NCBI GenBank assembly: GCA_944322965.1
Contig: CALUQR010000004.1
Location: 1-64,000 of the forward strand
Reading direction: 5' to 3'
Source of the DNA: Vulcanimicrobiota bacterium
GTDB lineage: Bacteria; Vulcanimicrobiota; Xenobia; Xenobiales; Xenobiaceae
DNA: 64,000 nt
Of the stretch, positions 8,559-16,778 are shown one piece after another (within the stretch, counting starts at the first letter, position 1; each line of letters begins with the position of its first letter). The translations under genes and the position numbers were made by a program. The notes under the pieces are model-generated. The model worked only from the letters and a program-made list of their open reading frames with translations. It was not told the origin of the DNA and did not search any database.

Positions 8559-8915
8559 TTAACCCTGACGGGGCGGGGTAATATCTAGATCGGAAGGCAA
8601 GAGCTCCCGCCACACAGCCTGCAGGCGGGGATCGTCCTCTAAATCTTGGGCCTCGGGTAAGCCCACAAATTTCTGGCGCGCCCCCTCTAAATCGCAACTC
8701 CAAGGCTCCCAGTAAGGACAGCGCGCCTCGCGCCCCGAGTCGGCGATATCTTCATCGGCCGGAACCATCAAGTAAGACTCATAACGCACTTCGCCCAAAC
8801 GGGCGCAATAAAAGAGGTTGTACTCCGTGTCGAGCACCTCTTCGATCTCCTGGCCCTGGTCTAAGACTTGCAAAAAGCGACACAGAGCGCAGACTTTCCA
8901 CTTATCAGCTACCAT
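8559..8915 (-). CDS. Small Cys-containing protein of unknown function
   Basis: 118 residues, not recognised. A CxxC pair near the start (VCALCRF, residues 8-13) and two later cysteines (RCPYWEPWSC) could form a four-cysteine metal site. There is no signal peptide, so it is probably cytoplasmic. It sits 24 bp upstream of the kinase/FGE gene on the same strand and is probably its operon partner. A terminator for the gene before it lies just upstream, making this the likely first gene of the unit. Confidence 0.7.
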   Translation of the reverse strand: MVADKWKVCALCRFLQVLDQGQEIEEVLDTEYNLFYCARLGEVRYESYLMVPADEDIADSGREARCPYWEPWSCDLEGARQKFVGLPEAQDLEDDPRLQAVWRELLPSDLDITPPRQG

Positions 8916-8930
8916 GGCCTGATATTAACA

Positions 8931-8976
8931 CAAAAAAAACAAAAACTCTCCCCTCTATGCGAAATGGGGGAGAGTT
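8931..8976 (-). terminator. Intrinsic terminator after the 9.9-kb lipoprotein gene
   Basis: On the minus strand AACTCTCCCC pairs with GGGGAGAGTT across a 13-nt loop, followed by TTTTTG and eight T. It lies 9 bp after the stop of the lipoprotein gene. Confidence 0.85.
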
Positions 8977-8984
8977 AAAGGCTA

Positions 8985-9914
8985 CTAAGGGGCCGGGGCG
9001 GCGCTAGCCTGAGAAGCGGGCTTAGGAGCGGCCGGCGTCTCTGGAGTCGGAGGAGGCGCTTGAGGCGCAGTAGGGGCGGGTTTAGCGACGGGAGCAGGTT
9101 TAGTCGCGGGGGCCGGGGTAGCGCTCTTGGCCGAAGTTACCTGGGCGGCCGGTGGGGCGGCAGCAGGGGTCGGCTGAGCGGCGGCTGGCTTTAGGGTGCT
9201 TCCGTCTCTCAGGGCGGGAGCGGGGGCGGCGGGGGCGATGAGGCCCAACTTAGTCTGCCAGTGGCGCAAGGCCTCGGCGTGTTTGACAAAGCCCGAGCGG
9301 AAGGCGCCGAAACTGAAGGTAGAGGCGATCTGTTGGAAGGTGTGGATATCTTGGGGGGCGCGCTTACCGGCGGCCGTGGAGCCTAAGAATACGTAACCTT
9401 CGTAATTTTCCTGACCCTCTTCGGGGGGCGCTACAAAGAACCAGGCCTTGCAGTGGACGGACTGGCCGGCTCGCTGGGCTTGGAATTCTACCCAGGGGGC
9501 TACCCCGTCGCGACCTTGTTGCAGACCTTGGGGCTTTAATTCCTCAGTCAATAAGGCGATCTGCTCTTGGGCAAATTTCTCGACCTCTACGGGATCAGCT
9601 CCCAGATCGACCTTAGTTAAGGTCATATTGGTGCGGAACTGGGGGCCGGCCGTGGCAGCCTGGTGCTCCTGGGTGGGGGCTAAGATAACGACCATCGAGT
9701 TACCGATATTGCGCCGCAACTCCCAGAAGCGATCTTCAGCGCGCAGGTCCTTAGCTCGCTCTACCATGGGGACGGTAAAGGAGACCCCATCCTCGCTAAA
9801 ACGCCCGATCTGGCCGCTATAATGGGTCACTTGGGAGGGCGCGCAACCGCTCGCCCCTAAACTGAAACCGGCTAAGAGGACCCCCAGGGCCCAGGCTCTC
9901 AAGTTAGACTTCAT
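8985..9914 (-). CDS. Lipoprotein with Ala/Pro-rich tail
   Basis: 309 residues. An N-terminal lipoprotein signal ends in a lipobox (GASGC, Cys at ~24). A folded domain of ~180 residues follows, with no family recognised; it contains a hydrophobic strand NSMVVILAP and a KAWFFVAPPEE segment, reminiscent in size of small periplasmic lipoproteins. The last ~90 residues are Ala/Pro/Lys repeats (APATKPAPVAKPAPTAP), a low-complexity linker that could cross peptidoglycan. It has its own terminator and is separate from efp, which has a terminator before it. Confidence 0.75.
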   Translation of the reverse strand: MKSNLRAWALGVLLAGFSLGASGCAPSQVTHYSGQIGRFSEDGVSFTVPMVERAKDLRAEDRFWELRRNIGNSMVVILAPTQEHQAATAGPQFRTNMTLTKVDLGADPVEVEKFAQEQIALLTEELKPQGLQQGRDGVAPWVEFQAQRAGQSVHCKAWFFVAPPEEGQENYEGYVFLGSTAAGKRAPQDIHTFQQIASTFSFGAFRSGFVKHAEALRHWQTKLGLIAPAAPAPALRDGSTLKPAAAQPTPAAAPPAAQVTSAKSATPAPATKPAPVAKPAPTAPQAPPPTPETPAAPKPASQASAAPAP

Positions 9915-9971
9915 AACGGCCTCCGCTTCTTGAGGAGCGGAAAAGCTCCTCTCCCAGCTCTACCTACCCAC

Positions 9972-10002
9972 AAAAAAGCGAGCCCCTCCCCCAGAGGCCC
10001 GC
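9972..10002 (-). terminator. Terminator downstream of efp
   Basis: On the minus strand GCGGGCC and GGCTCGC form a 7-bp stem (one G-T pair) followed by six T. It lies about 60 bp after the efp stop. Confidence 0.7.
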
Positions 10003-10058
10003 CCTTTTAGAGGTTAGAGAACCCCTCCCTAGGGAGGCTCTCCCCCTTATCTAAGACC

Positions 10059-10616
10059 TTAGATGCGGCGCAGATACTCGCCCGAGCGGGTATCGATCTG
10101 GATCTTAGTGCCAATCTCTACGAAAAGGGGTACTAATACGGTAGCGCCCGTCTCTACGGTAGCGGGCTTAGTAGCGCCCGTAGCGGTGTCGCCCTTGAAG
10201 CCGGGCTCCGTCTGGGTCACTTCCAACTCTACGAAGTTGGGCACCTCGATGCCGATGGGCACGTCGTTATGCAAGGAGACGTCGACTTCCATACCGTCTT
10301 TGAGCCACTTCTTCTGGTCGCCCAACATGGCGGAATCGATGGGCAGATCCTCGTAAGACTCCAAATCCATAAAGTGGTACATGTCGCCATCGACGTAAGT
10401 AAATTGCATCTTGCGGCGGTCGATATGGGCCCGCATGATCTTCTCGCCACCCCGGAAGGTCTTCTCGATCACGTAACCGGTCTTAATATTTTTGATCTTA
10501 GAGCGCACAAAAGCCGCGCCTTTGCCAGGCTTTACGTGCAAGAATTCGACGATCTGATAGAGATCGCCATCAATTTCTACCGTCAGACCGGTGCGAAAAT
10601 CGTTAACCGAGATCAT
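10059..10616 (-). CDS. efp: Elongation factor P
   Basis: 185 residues, the normal EF-P length, with KOW-like domain I, an OB domain and a C-terminal OB domain ending SGEYLRRI. EF-P enters the E site and relieves ribosome stalling at polyproline. The tip of domain I reads KPGKGAAF, so the residue that is modified in many species is a lysine (K32), excluding the arginine-rhamnosylation type. An active EF-P fits this genome, which encodes several extremely proline-rich proteins in this window. Monocistronic by its terminator. Confidence 0.97.
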   Translation of the reverse strand: MISVNDFRTGLTVEIDGDLYQIVEFLHVKPGKGAAFVRSKIKNIKTGYVIEKTFRGGEKIMRAHIDRRKMQFTYVDGDMYHFMDLESYEDLPIDSAMLGDQKKWLKDGMEVDVSLHNDVPIGIEVPNFVELEVTQTEPGFKGDTATGATKPATVETGATVLVPLFVEIGTKIQIDTRSGEYLRRI

Positions 10617-10709
10617 AAAGTTCCTCCACTGAAAGGTGTGAATAGCTTAAAACTGAACTTTGCCCCATTCGGATTCTAGGCTCTAATACCTGCTATAGAG
10701 CCCATTTCC

Positions 10710-11975
10710 TTACTTCGCCCACTCCAATTTGACGTCTAGATAGTAACCGGAGCGCGGCATACTACCCCGCTGCGAGTGACGACCCCTACCGCTAACCTGT
10801 CGGCTCTGGCCGGGCTCTAAATCGCCCGCCTGGACCCGCTGGGAGGAGACGACCTGACCGGAGGAGTCCTTGACCTGCAAGTCGGCCCACACTTGACGAG
10901 CCGTAGACTGGCTGCGGTTGAGGAGAGTGGCCGAGTAATTGAAATCGCCATTACTGTAATCGACCTGCACCTGGGGGTTAGAGTAAGCTACAAAGGGCGG
11001 GCCGGGAGGGGCCGGAGCGGGAGTAGACTGAGCCTTAGGAGCGGACTCAGCCTTTTTAGGAGCCGCTTGGGGGGCTGCCTGCTTAGCCTTAGCTTTCGGG
11101 CGGGGAGCGGCTTTAGGGTAGACGGTACCGTCGGGACTTTGGCCCAACTGGGGAGCGCTCTGGCGCGGGGCGGCTGGAGCGGCCCGGCGAGCCGCGCGGC
11201 GGGGGGTAACCCCTTGCAGAGCTATATCGTCATTAAATTGGGAGGGGAAATCGCCCTCTGCAGAGACGGTCACCCGCTTGCGCTTAATCTGGTTAGTCGA
11301 CTTCTTAGCTGGAGACTTTTTAGCCTTAGCTTGGGCCGCCTTTTTAGCCGCCTCTTGCTGACGGGCGATCTTCTGGGCTCGGCGCTCCGCTAAGAGGTCC
11401 TCCGCCGCCTCTATGCGCTCCTCTTTCAACTGGGCCAGCTCTTGGGCCGCCCAGCGGTCGGAGTCGGTAATCTGGCGGGGGCGCAAGATGTCGATAATCC
11501 CCGTCTGAGGGTTACTCTTAACCTCTAAACCTAAGTGTTCCGCCAATTGGCGCACGGGGACCCACACTTCCCCGTCGCGCATCATCCCTTCGACGGGGAA
11601 GACTACCCCCGCATACTCCGCCGTAAAGGTAGATGTTTCGATCCGTCCAGCCTCTATTTCGCGAGGCGCCTTAACGTTTAGACCCCCTTGGCCCTCCGCC
11701 CCGCCGCCGGTGAGGATCGAAGCCTGGGGAGCGCTGGGAGCTTCGCGCTGGAAGAAGACGCGCCCGTCGGCCCGCACTCGGTAGGTAACGCGCAGAGCCT
11801 GTAAGAGCTCCTCTAAGGGCGCGTACAGGGAGCGCTCCTGGTAAAGGACCCGTTTGAAGGGGCGGTTATGGATATAGACCTCCTCCGCCGCCAGAGGGAG
11901 ACTGCCTCCCCACAGACAGGCCAAAGCTAGACCGACTACCCCCACTCGATAGCGCCATCCGCCCGCAAAACCCAT
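10710..11975 (-). CDS. Exported stalk-domain protein with FxLYD-like C-terminus
   Basis: 421 residues with a signal peptide (VGVVGLALACLWGGSLPLAA). Residues ~30-165 form a copper-amine-oxidase N-terminal-like 'stalk' domain (RSLYAPLEELLQALRVTYRV; VWVPVRQLAEHLGLEVKSN), a fold used for cell-wall or cell-surface attachment. A highly basic Ala/Lys/Arg region with coiled-coil character follows (~170-330). The last ~90 residues resemble an FxLYD immunoglobulin-like domain (NYSATLLNRSQSTARQVW ... LEPGQSRQ). Role unknown; the architecture is that of an envelope structural protein. It lies 15 bp downstream of the small coiled-coil gene. Confidence 0.8.
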   Translation of the reverse strand: MGFAGGWRYRVGVVGLALACLWGGSLPLAAEEVYIHNRPFKRVLYQERSLYAPLEELLQALRVTYRVRADGRVFFQREAPSAPQASILTGGGAEGQGGLNVKAPREIEAGRIETSTFTAEYAGVVFPVEGMMRDGEVWVPVRQLAEHLGLEVKSNPQTGIIDILRPRQITDSDRWAAQELAQLKEERIEAAEDLLAERRAQKIARQQEAAKKAAQAKAKKSPAKKSTNQIKRKRVTVSAEGDFPSQFNDDIALQGVTPRRAARRAAPAAPRQSAPQLGQSPDGTVYPKAAPRPKAKAKQAAPQAAPKKAESAPKAQSTPAPAPPGPPFVAYSNPQVQVDYSNGDFNYSATLLNRSQSTARQVWADLQVKDSSGQVVSSQRVQAGDLEPGQSRQVSGRGRHSQRGSMPRSGYYLDVKLEWAK

Positions 11976-11990
11976 CGCGCCGCCCCCCGC

Positions 11991-12335
11991 TTACTTCGAG
12001 AAGATGGGACGCTGGGAACGAGCCTCTAAGACTACCTCGCGCAGCTGAGCCATCTTGCGCATCTCTTCTAATTGCTTCTGTAAGCGCTGGACCTCCGCTT
12101 GCAAGGCCCCGATCTCGCCCTGGACCTCCAGGTCCTGAGCCTTTTGGGCCTCAGTGGGCTCCTTGTGGCGCACAACTTGGGCAACCTTGGCCACCCAGCC
12201 CTCAATTACCTGGGGCGGAACCCCAATCTCGCGCGCCAAATCGGCTTCTTTCTCCCCCATCAGACAGCGCACGGCGATGGCCGCCCGCTCCTCGTCGCTA
12301 AACTTGGCAAATTTGGGATCTAACTCTCTGCCCAT
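11991..12335 (-). CDS. HTH plus coiled-coil small protein
   Basis: 114 residues from the ATG at 12335, which has GAGG seven bases upstream. The open frame continues up into tRNA-Lys, which is an artefact. Residues ~10-50 look like a helix-turn-helix of the transposase/IS3-OrfA sort (FSDEERAAIAVRCLMGEKEADLAREIGVPPQVIEGW, shown here only as an outline of the helices), and residues ~60-105 form a leucine-rich coiled coil. No transposase catalytic gene follows, so it is more likely a small DNA-binding regulator. It lies after the tRNA-operon terminator and 15 bp before the stalk-domain gene. Confidence 0.65.
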   Translation of the reverse strand: MGRELDPKFAKFSDEERAAIAVRCLMGEKEADLAREIGVPPQVIEGWVAKVAQVVRHKEPTEAQKAQDLEVQGEIGALQAEVQRLQKQLEEMRKMAQLREVVLEARSQRPIFSK

Positions 12336-12384
12336 AAGAACCTCATCTACTTTTGGATGGAATCTGACCTTCTCTTTAACAGAC

Positions 12385-12416
12385 AAAAAAAGAACCCTAC
12401 CGCGAACGATAGGGTC
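12385..12416 (-). terminator. tRNA operon terminator
   Basis: On the minus strand ACCCTATC and GGTAGGGT form a stem with a 6-nt loop, followed by TCTTTTTTTG. It directly follows tRNA-Lys. Confidence 0.85.
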
Positions 12417-12422
12417 TTTGGT

Positions 12423-12493
12423 GGGTTGTACAGGACTCGAACCTGTGGCCACCTGATTAAAAGTCAGATGCTCTACCACTGAGCTAACAACCC
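12423..12493 (-). tRNA. tRNA-Lys (UUU)
   Basis: Cloverleaf on the minus strand: acceptor GGGTTGT/ACAACCC, D arm GCTC/GAGC, anticodon loop CTTTTAA giving UUU, T arm ACAGG/CCTGT with loop TTCGAGT. No encoded CCA. Confidence 0.96.
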
Positions 12494-12520
12494 GTCTCTC
12501 TCAAAGATAGAGAAAAATGG

Positions 12521-12595
12521 GGTGGATAGTGGGATTCGAACCCACGACCTCCGGTTCCACAGACCGGCGCTCTAACCGACTGAGCTATATCCACC
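12521..12595 (-). tRNA. tRNA-His (GUG)
   Basis: Cloverleaf on the minus strand with acceptor GTGGATA/TATCCAC, anticodon loop CTGTGGA giving GUG, and a genome-encoded extra G at -1 opposite discriminator C73, the histidine identity pair. Confidence 0.96.
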
Positions 12596-12616
12596 ATCTC
12601 TATAAAAGCTACCTGG

Positions 12617-12689
<73 letters not shown>

Positions 12690-12720
12690 ATATGCCTCTC
12701 TAACCGAGCACACTGCTGGT

Positions 12721-12794
12721 CGGAGCGGCCGGATTTGAACCGGCGACCCCTTGCTCCCAAAGCAAGTGCGCTATCCAGGCTGCGCTACGCTCCG
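12721..12794 (-). tRNA. tRNA-Pro (UGG)
   Basis: Cloverleaf on the minus strand: acceptor CGGAGCG/CGCTCCG, anticodon loop TTTGGGA giving UGG, T arm GCCGG/CCGGC. First gene of the four-tRNA operon. Confidence 0.96.
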
Positions 12795-12816
12795 TCACAA
12801 CCCTCCGGGCGCGGGT

Positions 12817-12845
12817 ATTATAGTATAGCCTTAGAGTGAAGTCAA
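12817..12845 (-). promoter_or_regulatory. Promoter of the tRNA-Pro/Arg/His/Lys operon
   Basis: On the minus strand TTGACT (-35), a 17-bp spacer and TATAAT (-10), ending 23 bp upstream of tRNA-Pro. An identical pair precedes tRNA-Tyr. Confidence 0.9.
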
Positions 12846-12854
12846 GAGGGGGGA

Positions 12855-13102
12855 AAGTAATTCGGAGTGCGGAATTCGGAATTACAGGGCTCTTGTTAGT
12901 GACTTGGCAGATCCGGAAGTAGCTGAACTTATGCCAGAATCGCAGGAGGCTTCGCCTCCCTCGCTGCGCCGCCCTCAATTACGCATTCCGCATTCCTAAT
13001 TCCGAATTAGGTTGCCGCCAGAACCTTTGTCCTGCGGCAACCTAAAATTCCTCACTAACTCAATTACGCATTACGCATTACGCATTACGAATTCCGAATT
13101 TA
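12855..13102. repeat. Repeat island 1 (between tRNA operon and large lipoprotein)
   Basis: From left to right: a KCGKAAT-type heptamer array (12859-12885); a solo left half of the palindromic element (12890-12942, TTGTTAGTGACTTGG ... AGAATCG); a small GGAGGCTTCGCCTCC hairpin; an ATTMCGM array (12977-13008); a hairpin TTAGGTTGCCGC/GCGGCAACCTAA (13007-13045) with CAGAACCTTTGTCCT in its loop; and a regular ATTACGC array (13062-13100) that ends on the stop codon of the next gene. No gene is seen here. Confidence 0.85.
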
Positions 13103-14950
13103 CCTGGACTTCGGGACCGCGAGAAACAGGCCGAAGAAAGTAGGCAAGCCTAAATTCTGGTACTCCTCAGGTCGAGGATCGATCAATACCGCTACGCCGA
13201 AGTTTAAATGCTCGAGAGAAGTGACCTCCAAGGGGTAGAGAGTCTCCTCTAAGCTAATAGTTACGCCCGTAACGGGGCCTAAACCGCTCTCAGAGATTAA
13301 GATAGGCTCAGGATAGAGTTCGCGGGGCAGATAGGCCTCGGGGATTACAATAGGATTACTGAGACTCATATCATAATTGGAAAGGATATCGGAATAGCAG
13401 AGGAGATGGGTCAAAGAGAGATCCGCTCGCATAGGATCATATAAGTAAATTTCATAAAACTCAGAACGGGGATCGAATAAGGGTTTAAGCTCTCCCGTCT
13501 CTTGTGCCGAGAAACTTAAGAGGGCTTGAGCGGCGTAAGCCATAAAGGTCAGGTAATTGCGAGAATGGAGTAACTCCTCACCCGCCTGGTAAGTAGCCTC
13601 TACCTTGTAGGGAATGGGCTCCCATGCCCAATATCCTCCGCTCTTTATCCACTCGCTCTTTATCCACTCGCCGCAGGGCGCCTCTACCACTAGGTTGGAG
13701 CCTTCAATCTTAGCCGCGCCCTCTACTTCCTGCCAGGGCTGGACGCTAAAGGTAGCCTCCTCCGTCACCTCCTGGGGCTCAGGCACGGGGCCTTGGCCTT
13801 CGAGGTCGCTGTACTCAAGGAAAGCCCGCAGAGGTTGGACGCGAACGGCATTATGGATCGTCCTCGCGTTAATATCAAAAGAGGCGAGCTTGCGCCCCAC
13901 ACTAATCTTATCCTGATCGGGTAACTCTAACGCCTCGGGTATGCCGCTACTATTATCCGTAGGCATGCGCATATCAGGAAGAAGAACTTCATAACTAGTG
14001 ATAGCGCAGAGGATATTAGAATAACTAGTATCTTGGCCGCGGCCTATGATATTACTCAAGCTATCAGTATCGCGTACGGGAATATATCCACTAGAGGCAA
14101 AAGATGGACTCTCGACACGACGCGGGGTTATAGGCAAATCTTCAAAAACGGTCACTTCTTGGCCTTCGATAGGGCCGCGTTCGATGTAAAGACCTACGAC
14201 CTGCTGGTTAGTGACGTAGATGGGATCGGTGGTGGCCGTCAACTTGCCCCAAGGGGTCAAACACCAGGCCAAAGGTTGAGGGACTACGCCCATAGCGTTA
14301 CCTAAACGCTTATCTAAACTCTCCTCGCCGCCGCGCGGAGGTAAGATAGTACCGTCAATCTGCTCGTAAGTGGCAAAGGCGCTCAAATCTAAGACTTGGC
14401 CCGTAGGGGTGGTAACTTTATAGATGAGATCGGTCGTCTGGCCGCTAGTTAAGACGTAGTCGCTGGCCGCCAAAGTAGCCGTGGCCTCTTGTAAGGAGAT
14501 AAAGATAGGCTCGGAGATCTTAGCCTCACAACAGCTGCCATCTATCCAGTGCAGCTCTTCCACCCCTACCGCCACTAACTGGCCGTCCAAATTATAATAA
14601 GCGGCCGTCACCTGAGTGGCGCTCAAAGGCACATTCAGCAATTCGATAGTCAGAGGTTCATGGGGAGCGTCAGGAACTAAGGAATAACTCTGAGTAGGAG
14701 CGCTCGCATAATCCACACCCTCCCGGACGCCGGAATAATTATAACGCACGCTCACGATCTGAGTACTAGCATCTTGAGCGGGCGGAAGCTGGCTAAGGTC
14801 GTAAATTAAGATTACTTTCCCCGTCGTCTCATTGGCGGCAAAACTGGAAACGGTCGTAGACCCCGAATCGCCGCAGGCGGATAGACCTAAAAGGAGAGTC
14901 ATGCCCAAAAGTAAGGAAAAGAGAAGCATCCCTAGTCTGTGCTCTTTCAC
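13100..14950 (-). CDS. Large lipoprotein of unknown function
   Basis: 616 residues from a GTG start at 14950 that has a strong GGAGG seven bases upstream; the open frame to 15001 adds 17 residues without a ribosome site. The signal peptide ends in a lipobox (LLGLSAC), so the product is exported and lipidated. The body is rich in beta-strand-like segments and aromatic residues and repeats of YSLVPDAP/PEALELPD type, suggesting several immunoglobulin-like or beta-sandwich domains, but no family is recognised. The stop TAA (13100-13102) directly abuts a heptamer array. Upstream of it is an AT-rich 100 bp and then repeat island 2. Confidence 0.8.
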   Translation of the reverse strand: MKEHRLGMLLFSLLLGMTLLLGLSACGDSGSTTVSSFAANETTGKVILIYDLSQLPPAQDASTQIVSVRYNYSGVREGVDYASAPTQSYSLVPDAPHEPLTIELLNVPLSATQVTAAYYNLDGQLVAVGVEELHWIDGSCCEAKISEPIFISLQEATATLAASDYVLTSGQTTDLIYKVTTPTGQVLDLSAFATYEQIDGTILPPRGGEESLDKRLGNAMGVVPQPLAWCLTPWGKLTATTDPIYVTNQQVVGLYIERGPIEGQEVTVFEDLPITPRRVESPSFASSGYIPVRDTDSLSNIIGRGQDTSYSNILCAITSYEVLLPDMRMPTDNSSGIPEALELPDQDKISVGRKLASFDINARTIHNAVRVQPLRAFLEYSDLEGQGPVPEPQEVTEEATFSVQPWQEVEGAAKIEGSNLVVEAPCGEWIKSEWIKSGGYWAWEPIPYKVEATYQAGEELLHSRNYLTFMAYAAQALLSFSAQETGELKPLFDPRSEFYEIYLYDPMRADLSLTHLLCYSDILSNYDMSLSNPIVIPEAYLPRELYPEPILISESGLGPVTGVTISLEETLYPLEVTSLEHLNFGVAVLIDPRPEEYQNLGLPTFFGLFLAVPKSR

Positions 14951-15100
14951 GATGTAACCTCCTATTCTACATTTAGCATCTGCTCCAATCGTACCAAACA
15001 TAGAAGGGCGAACCTAGACAAAACCCAGGCCAAGCGTGTTAATTATTTATGAAAACTTAACTTTTACCCCCCCCCTTGTTATTACATTTTTTTAACTAAT

Positions 15101-15670
15101 GCGAATTGCGCTAAGCCGCCGGGACGGCGGCTTAGCAATGCGGAATGCGTAATTCGGAATTAAGTTTCTGCTTGTTAATAGCTTAGCATAGCCAATTTGG
15201 AGTGCGGAATGCGAAATGCGGAATTAGATGGCGGCTTGTCAGTAACTTGGCGGATATGGAAATAGCTTAGCTTGTGTAGGAGTCGCTGCGGTTTCAACGC
15301 GGTTTTTTTGCTTTGGTTTGAGCGTCCGGATATTCATTTGTGTTCTGTTCTTTGATTGAGGTATTTAGGACGTCTGTCCAATTAGGCCGCGGCGCGTGCC
15401 GCGCACTCCAAGACGATTTTCCTCCCAGCCAAGCTGCCCGCGGAATCAGCCAGCAACTAACTCACTATGATCTCGCCCCTGCCCCGCCGCCGAAACTAAA
15501 GTTAGTACCACAACCTCACCTCTCGCTGCGCCACCCTAATTACGCATTCCTAATTCCGAATTACGCATTGCCGCCGCCAGGCGGCTCACGCATTCCGAAT
15601 TCCTAATTCCTCATTGTAGCCGCCTCCAGGCGGCTATCCGCATCCCGAGTTACGAACTACGCATTGCCGT
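15101..15670. repeat. Repeat island 2
   Basis: Fills the ~810-bp gap before rpn1. It holds a hairpin with 12-bp arms and GGA apex (15110-15136), KCGKAAT arrays (~15137-15170, 15199-15227), a truncated left half of the palindromic element (~15172-15198), a full palindromic element (15235-15461), the conserved block GAAACTAAAGTTAG (15492-15505), ATTMCGM arrays (15538-15575, 15590-15613, 15640-15668) and a TAGCCGCCT/AGGCGGCTA hairpin (~15617-15636). Short reading frames here are repeat artefacts. Bases 14951-15100 hold no recognisable feature apart from A/T-rich DNA and a run of nine C. Confidence 0.85.
15235..15461 (+). mobile_element. MITE-like imperfect palindromic element, copy 1
   Basis: The left end (CTTGTCAGTAACTTGG ... 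GAGTCG) and the complement of the right end (CGATTTTCCTCCCAGCC ... AGCAACTAA) match as terminal inverted repeats of ~48 bp. The core contains TTTGTGTTCTG and a TTTAGGACGTCTGTCCAAT box followed by a GC-rich hairpin. No protein is encoded. Similar copies occur at six other places in the window. Confidence 0.7.
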
Positions 15671-15687
15671 CGGCCGCCAAGTAAGCC

Positions 15688-15717
15688 TTGCGGCAACCAA
15701 GGCCACGGTTGTATACC
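15688..15717 (+). promoter_or_regulatory. Putative rpn1 promoter
   Basis: TTGCGG, an 18-bp spacer and TATACC. The same arrangement, nearly base for base, precedes rpn3 (43037-43066), which supports function. The -35 box lies in a TGCGGCAACC motif that is itself part of the repeat family. Confidence 0.5.
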
Positions 15718-15761
15718 ATTCCCAGCAGAAACTTAACTTCGATACGCACAAGGGGGGAAAT

Positions 15762-16778
15762 TTGAGTCACGATTCTAGTTACAAGAAGTTCTTTAGCCGC
15801 GCCGATATGGTTGAGTCGTTGGTGCGCGATTTTATTTCTGAGGATTTAGCCCAAGAGCTAGACTTTACGACGCTAGAGCCCATGCCTACCGTTTTTCAAA
15901 AGCATGGACAGACGGAACGACGTGGCGATCTTATTTGGCGACTCCAATGGCGAGATGGTAGTCCTTGCCTTTTGGCCATACTCTTAGAGTTTCAGAGTAC
16001 TATCGATAAGAAAATGCTCTGTAGATTACTGGAATATGCCACTCTCTTCTTAGAGCAAACATTGGACGATGATAAGAGTAAAGGATTGGCTTTACCCAAA
16101 ATTTTGCCTATCGTCCTTTACAATGGGGCCAAGCCTTGGAGCGCGCCTTGCGTTTATGGTGAGTTATCGGAGCGCGAAAGGCTGGCTTATGAGCGCGGTA
16201 TTTGGGATTTCAAATACCATTTAATTGACATTCGCCATTTAGAAGAGTCGTTGGTAGATAAAGCCAAAGGTATCAGCGCTTGGATCTTTCGCTTTGAGCG
16301 GGCTGCTAACGTCCAGGAGATGGAGCGTCTCTGGAGAGTTATGTTCCGCGCTCTCAAGAGTCCGACTTATGAAAATTTGCGCCAAGAGATTATAATCTGG
16401 CTAGAAACTTGCGTCTTGCCGGTACGCAAAATATCGGGCGCGAAGATCGTTGTAGAACGTTTGAAGGAGGAAGAAAAGATGACCGTAGTTACCGCCGAAA
16501 TGGAAGACTGGACCCTCCCCTACATCAACCAAGGAATCAGACAAGGCCGCGCCGAAGGTGAAGCGCGCGGTCGCGCCGAGGGAGAGCGCATCGGTGAACT
16601 TAGAGGACGGCACGAAGGTAAGCTCGAGGGCGAACGGATAGGCATAGCCGAGAAGGCAGCTCAAGTTATCCGCCAGATGATCGCTGAAGGTTTTGAAGAT
16701 AATCTGATTGCTAAATTAGTCAGCGTTCCCTTATCCGAAGTCCAAAAACTACGCATTGCTAGCCGCCGGGGCGGCTAG
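15762..16778 (+). CDS. Rpn family recombination-promoting nuclease (transposase_31), copy 1
   Basis: 338 residues from a TTG start, chosen because rpn3 aligns from the same codon and a GGGGGG ribosome site precedes it. The PD-(D/E)xK nuclease core is visible: D56 (RRGDLIWR) and E76-x-Q78 (LLEFQST). In Escherichia coli, Rpn proteins are magnesium-dependent DNA endonucleases that promote RecA-independent recombination. A C-terminal stretch of GRAEGE-type repeats (~260-295) precedes a helical end domain. The last residues (IASRR-GG) and the stop codon are encoded by a hairpin that starts repeat island 3. About nine in ten residues match rpn3 at 43115, so the two are recent duplicates. Confidence 0.9.
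   Translation: MSHDSSYKKFFSRADMVESLVRDFISEDLAQELDFTTLEPMPTVFQKHGQTERRGDLIWRLQWRDGSPCLLAILLEFQSTIDKKMLCRLLEYATLFLEQTLDDDKSKGLALPKILPIVLYNGAKPWSAPCVYGELSERERLAYERGIWDFKYHLIDIRHLEESLVDKAKGISAWIFRFERAANVQEMERLWRVMFRALKSPTYENLRQEIIIWLETCVLPVRKISGAKIVVERLKEEEKMTVVTAEMEDWTLPYINQGIRQGRAEGEARGRAEGERIGELRGRHEGKLEGERIGIAEKAAQVIRQMIAEGFEDNLIAKLVSVPLSEVQKLRIASRRGG

Noticed and set aside
10269-10679. Rightward 136-codon frame opposite efp
   Set aside because: It overlaps a highly conserved gene on the other strand and has no recognisable product.
11991-12479. Start of the HTH/coiled-coil gene inside tRNA-Lys
   Set aside because: The upstream part is antisense-free tRNA and terminator sequence; an ATG with a good ribosome site lies at 12335.
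12700-12978. Leftward 92-codon open frame
   Set aside because: It runs through tRNA-Pro, its promoter and repeat island 1, and has no ribosome site.
12855-13102. CRISPR array
   Set aside because: The repeats are 7 bp, contiguous and degenerate, with no regular spacers and no cas genes.
15340-15606. Rightward 88-codon open frame, and similar frames at 16929-17174, 26701-26913 and 34127-34348
   Set aside because: They consist of the palindromic element and heptamer arrays; similar frames recur because the repeats recur.
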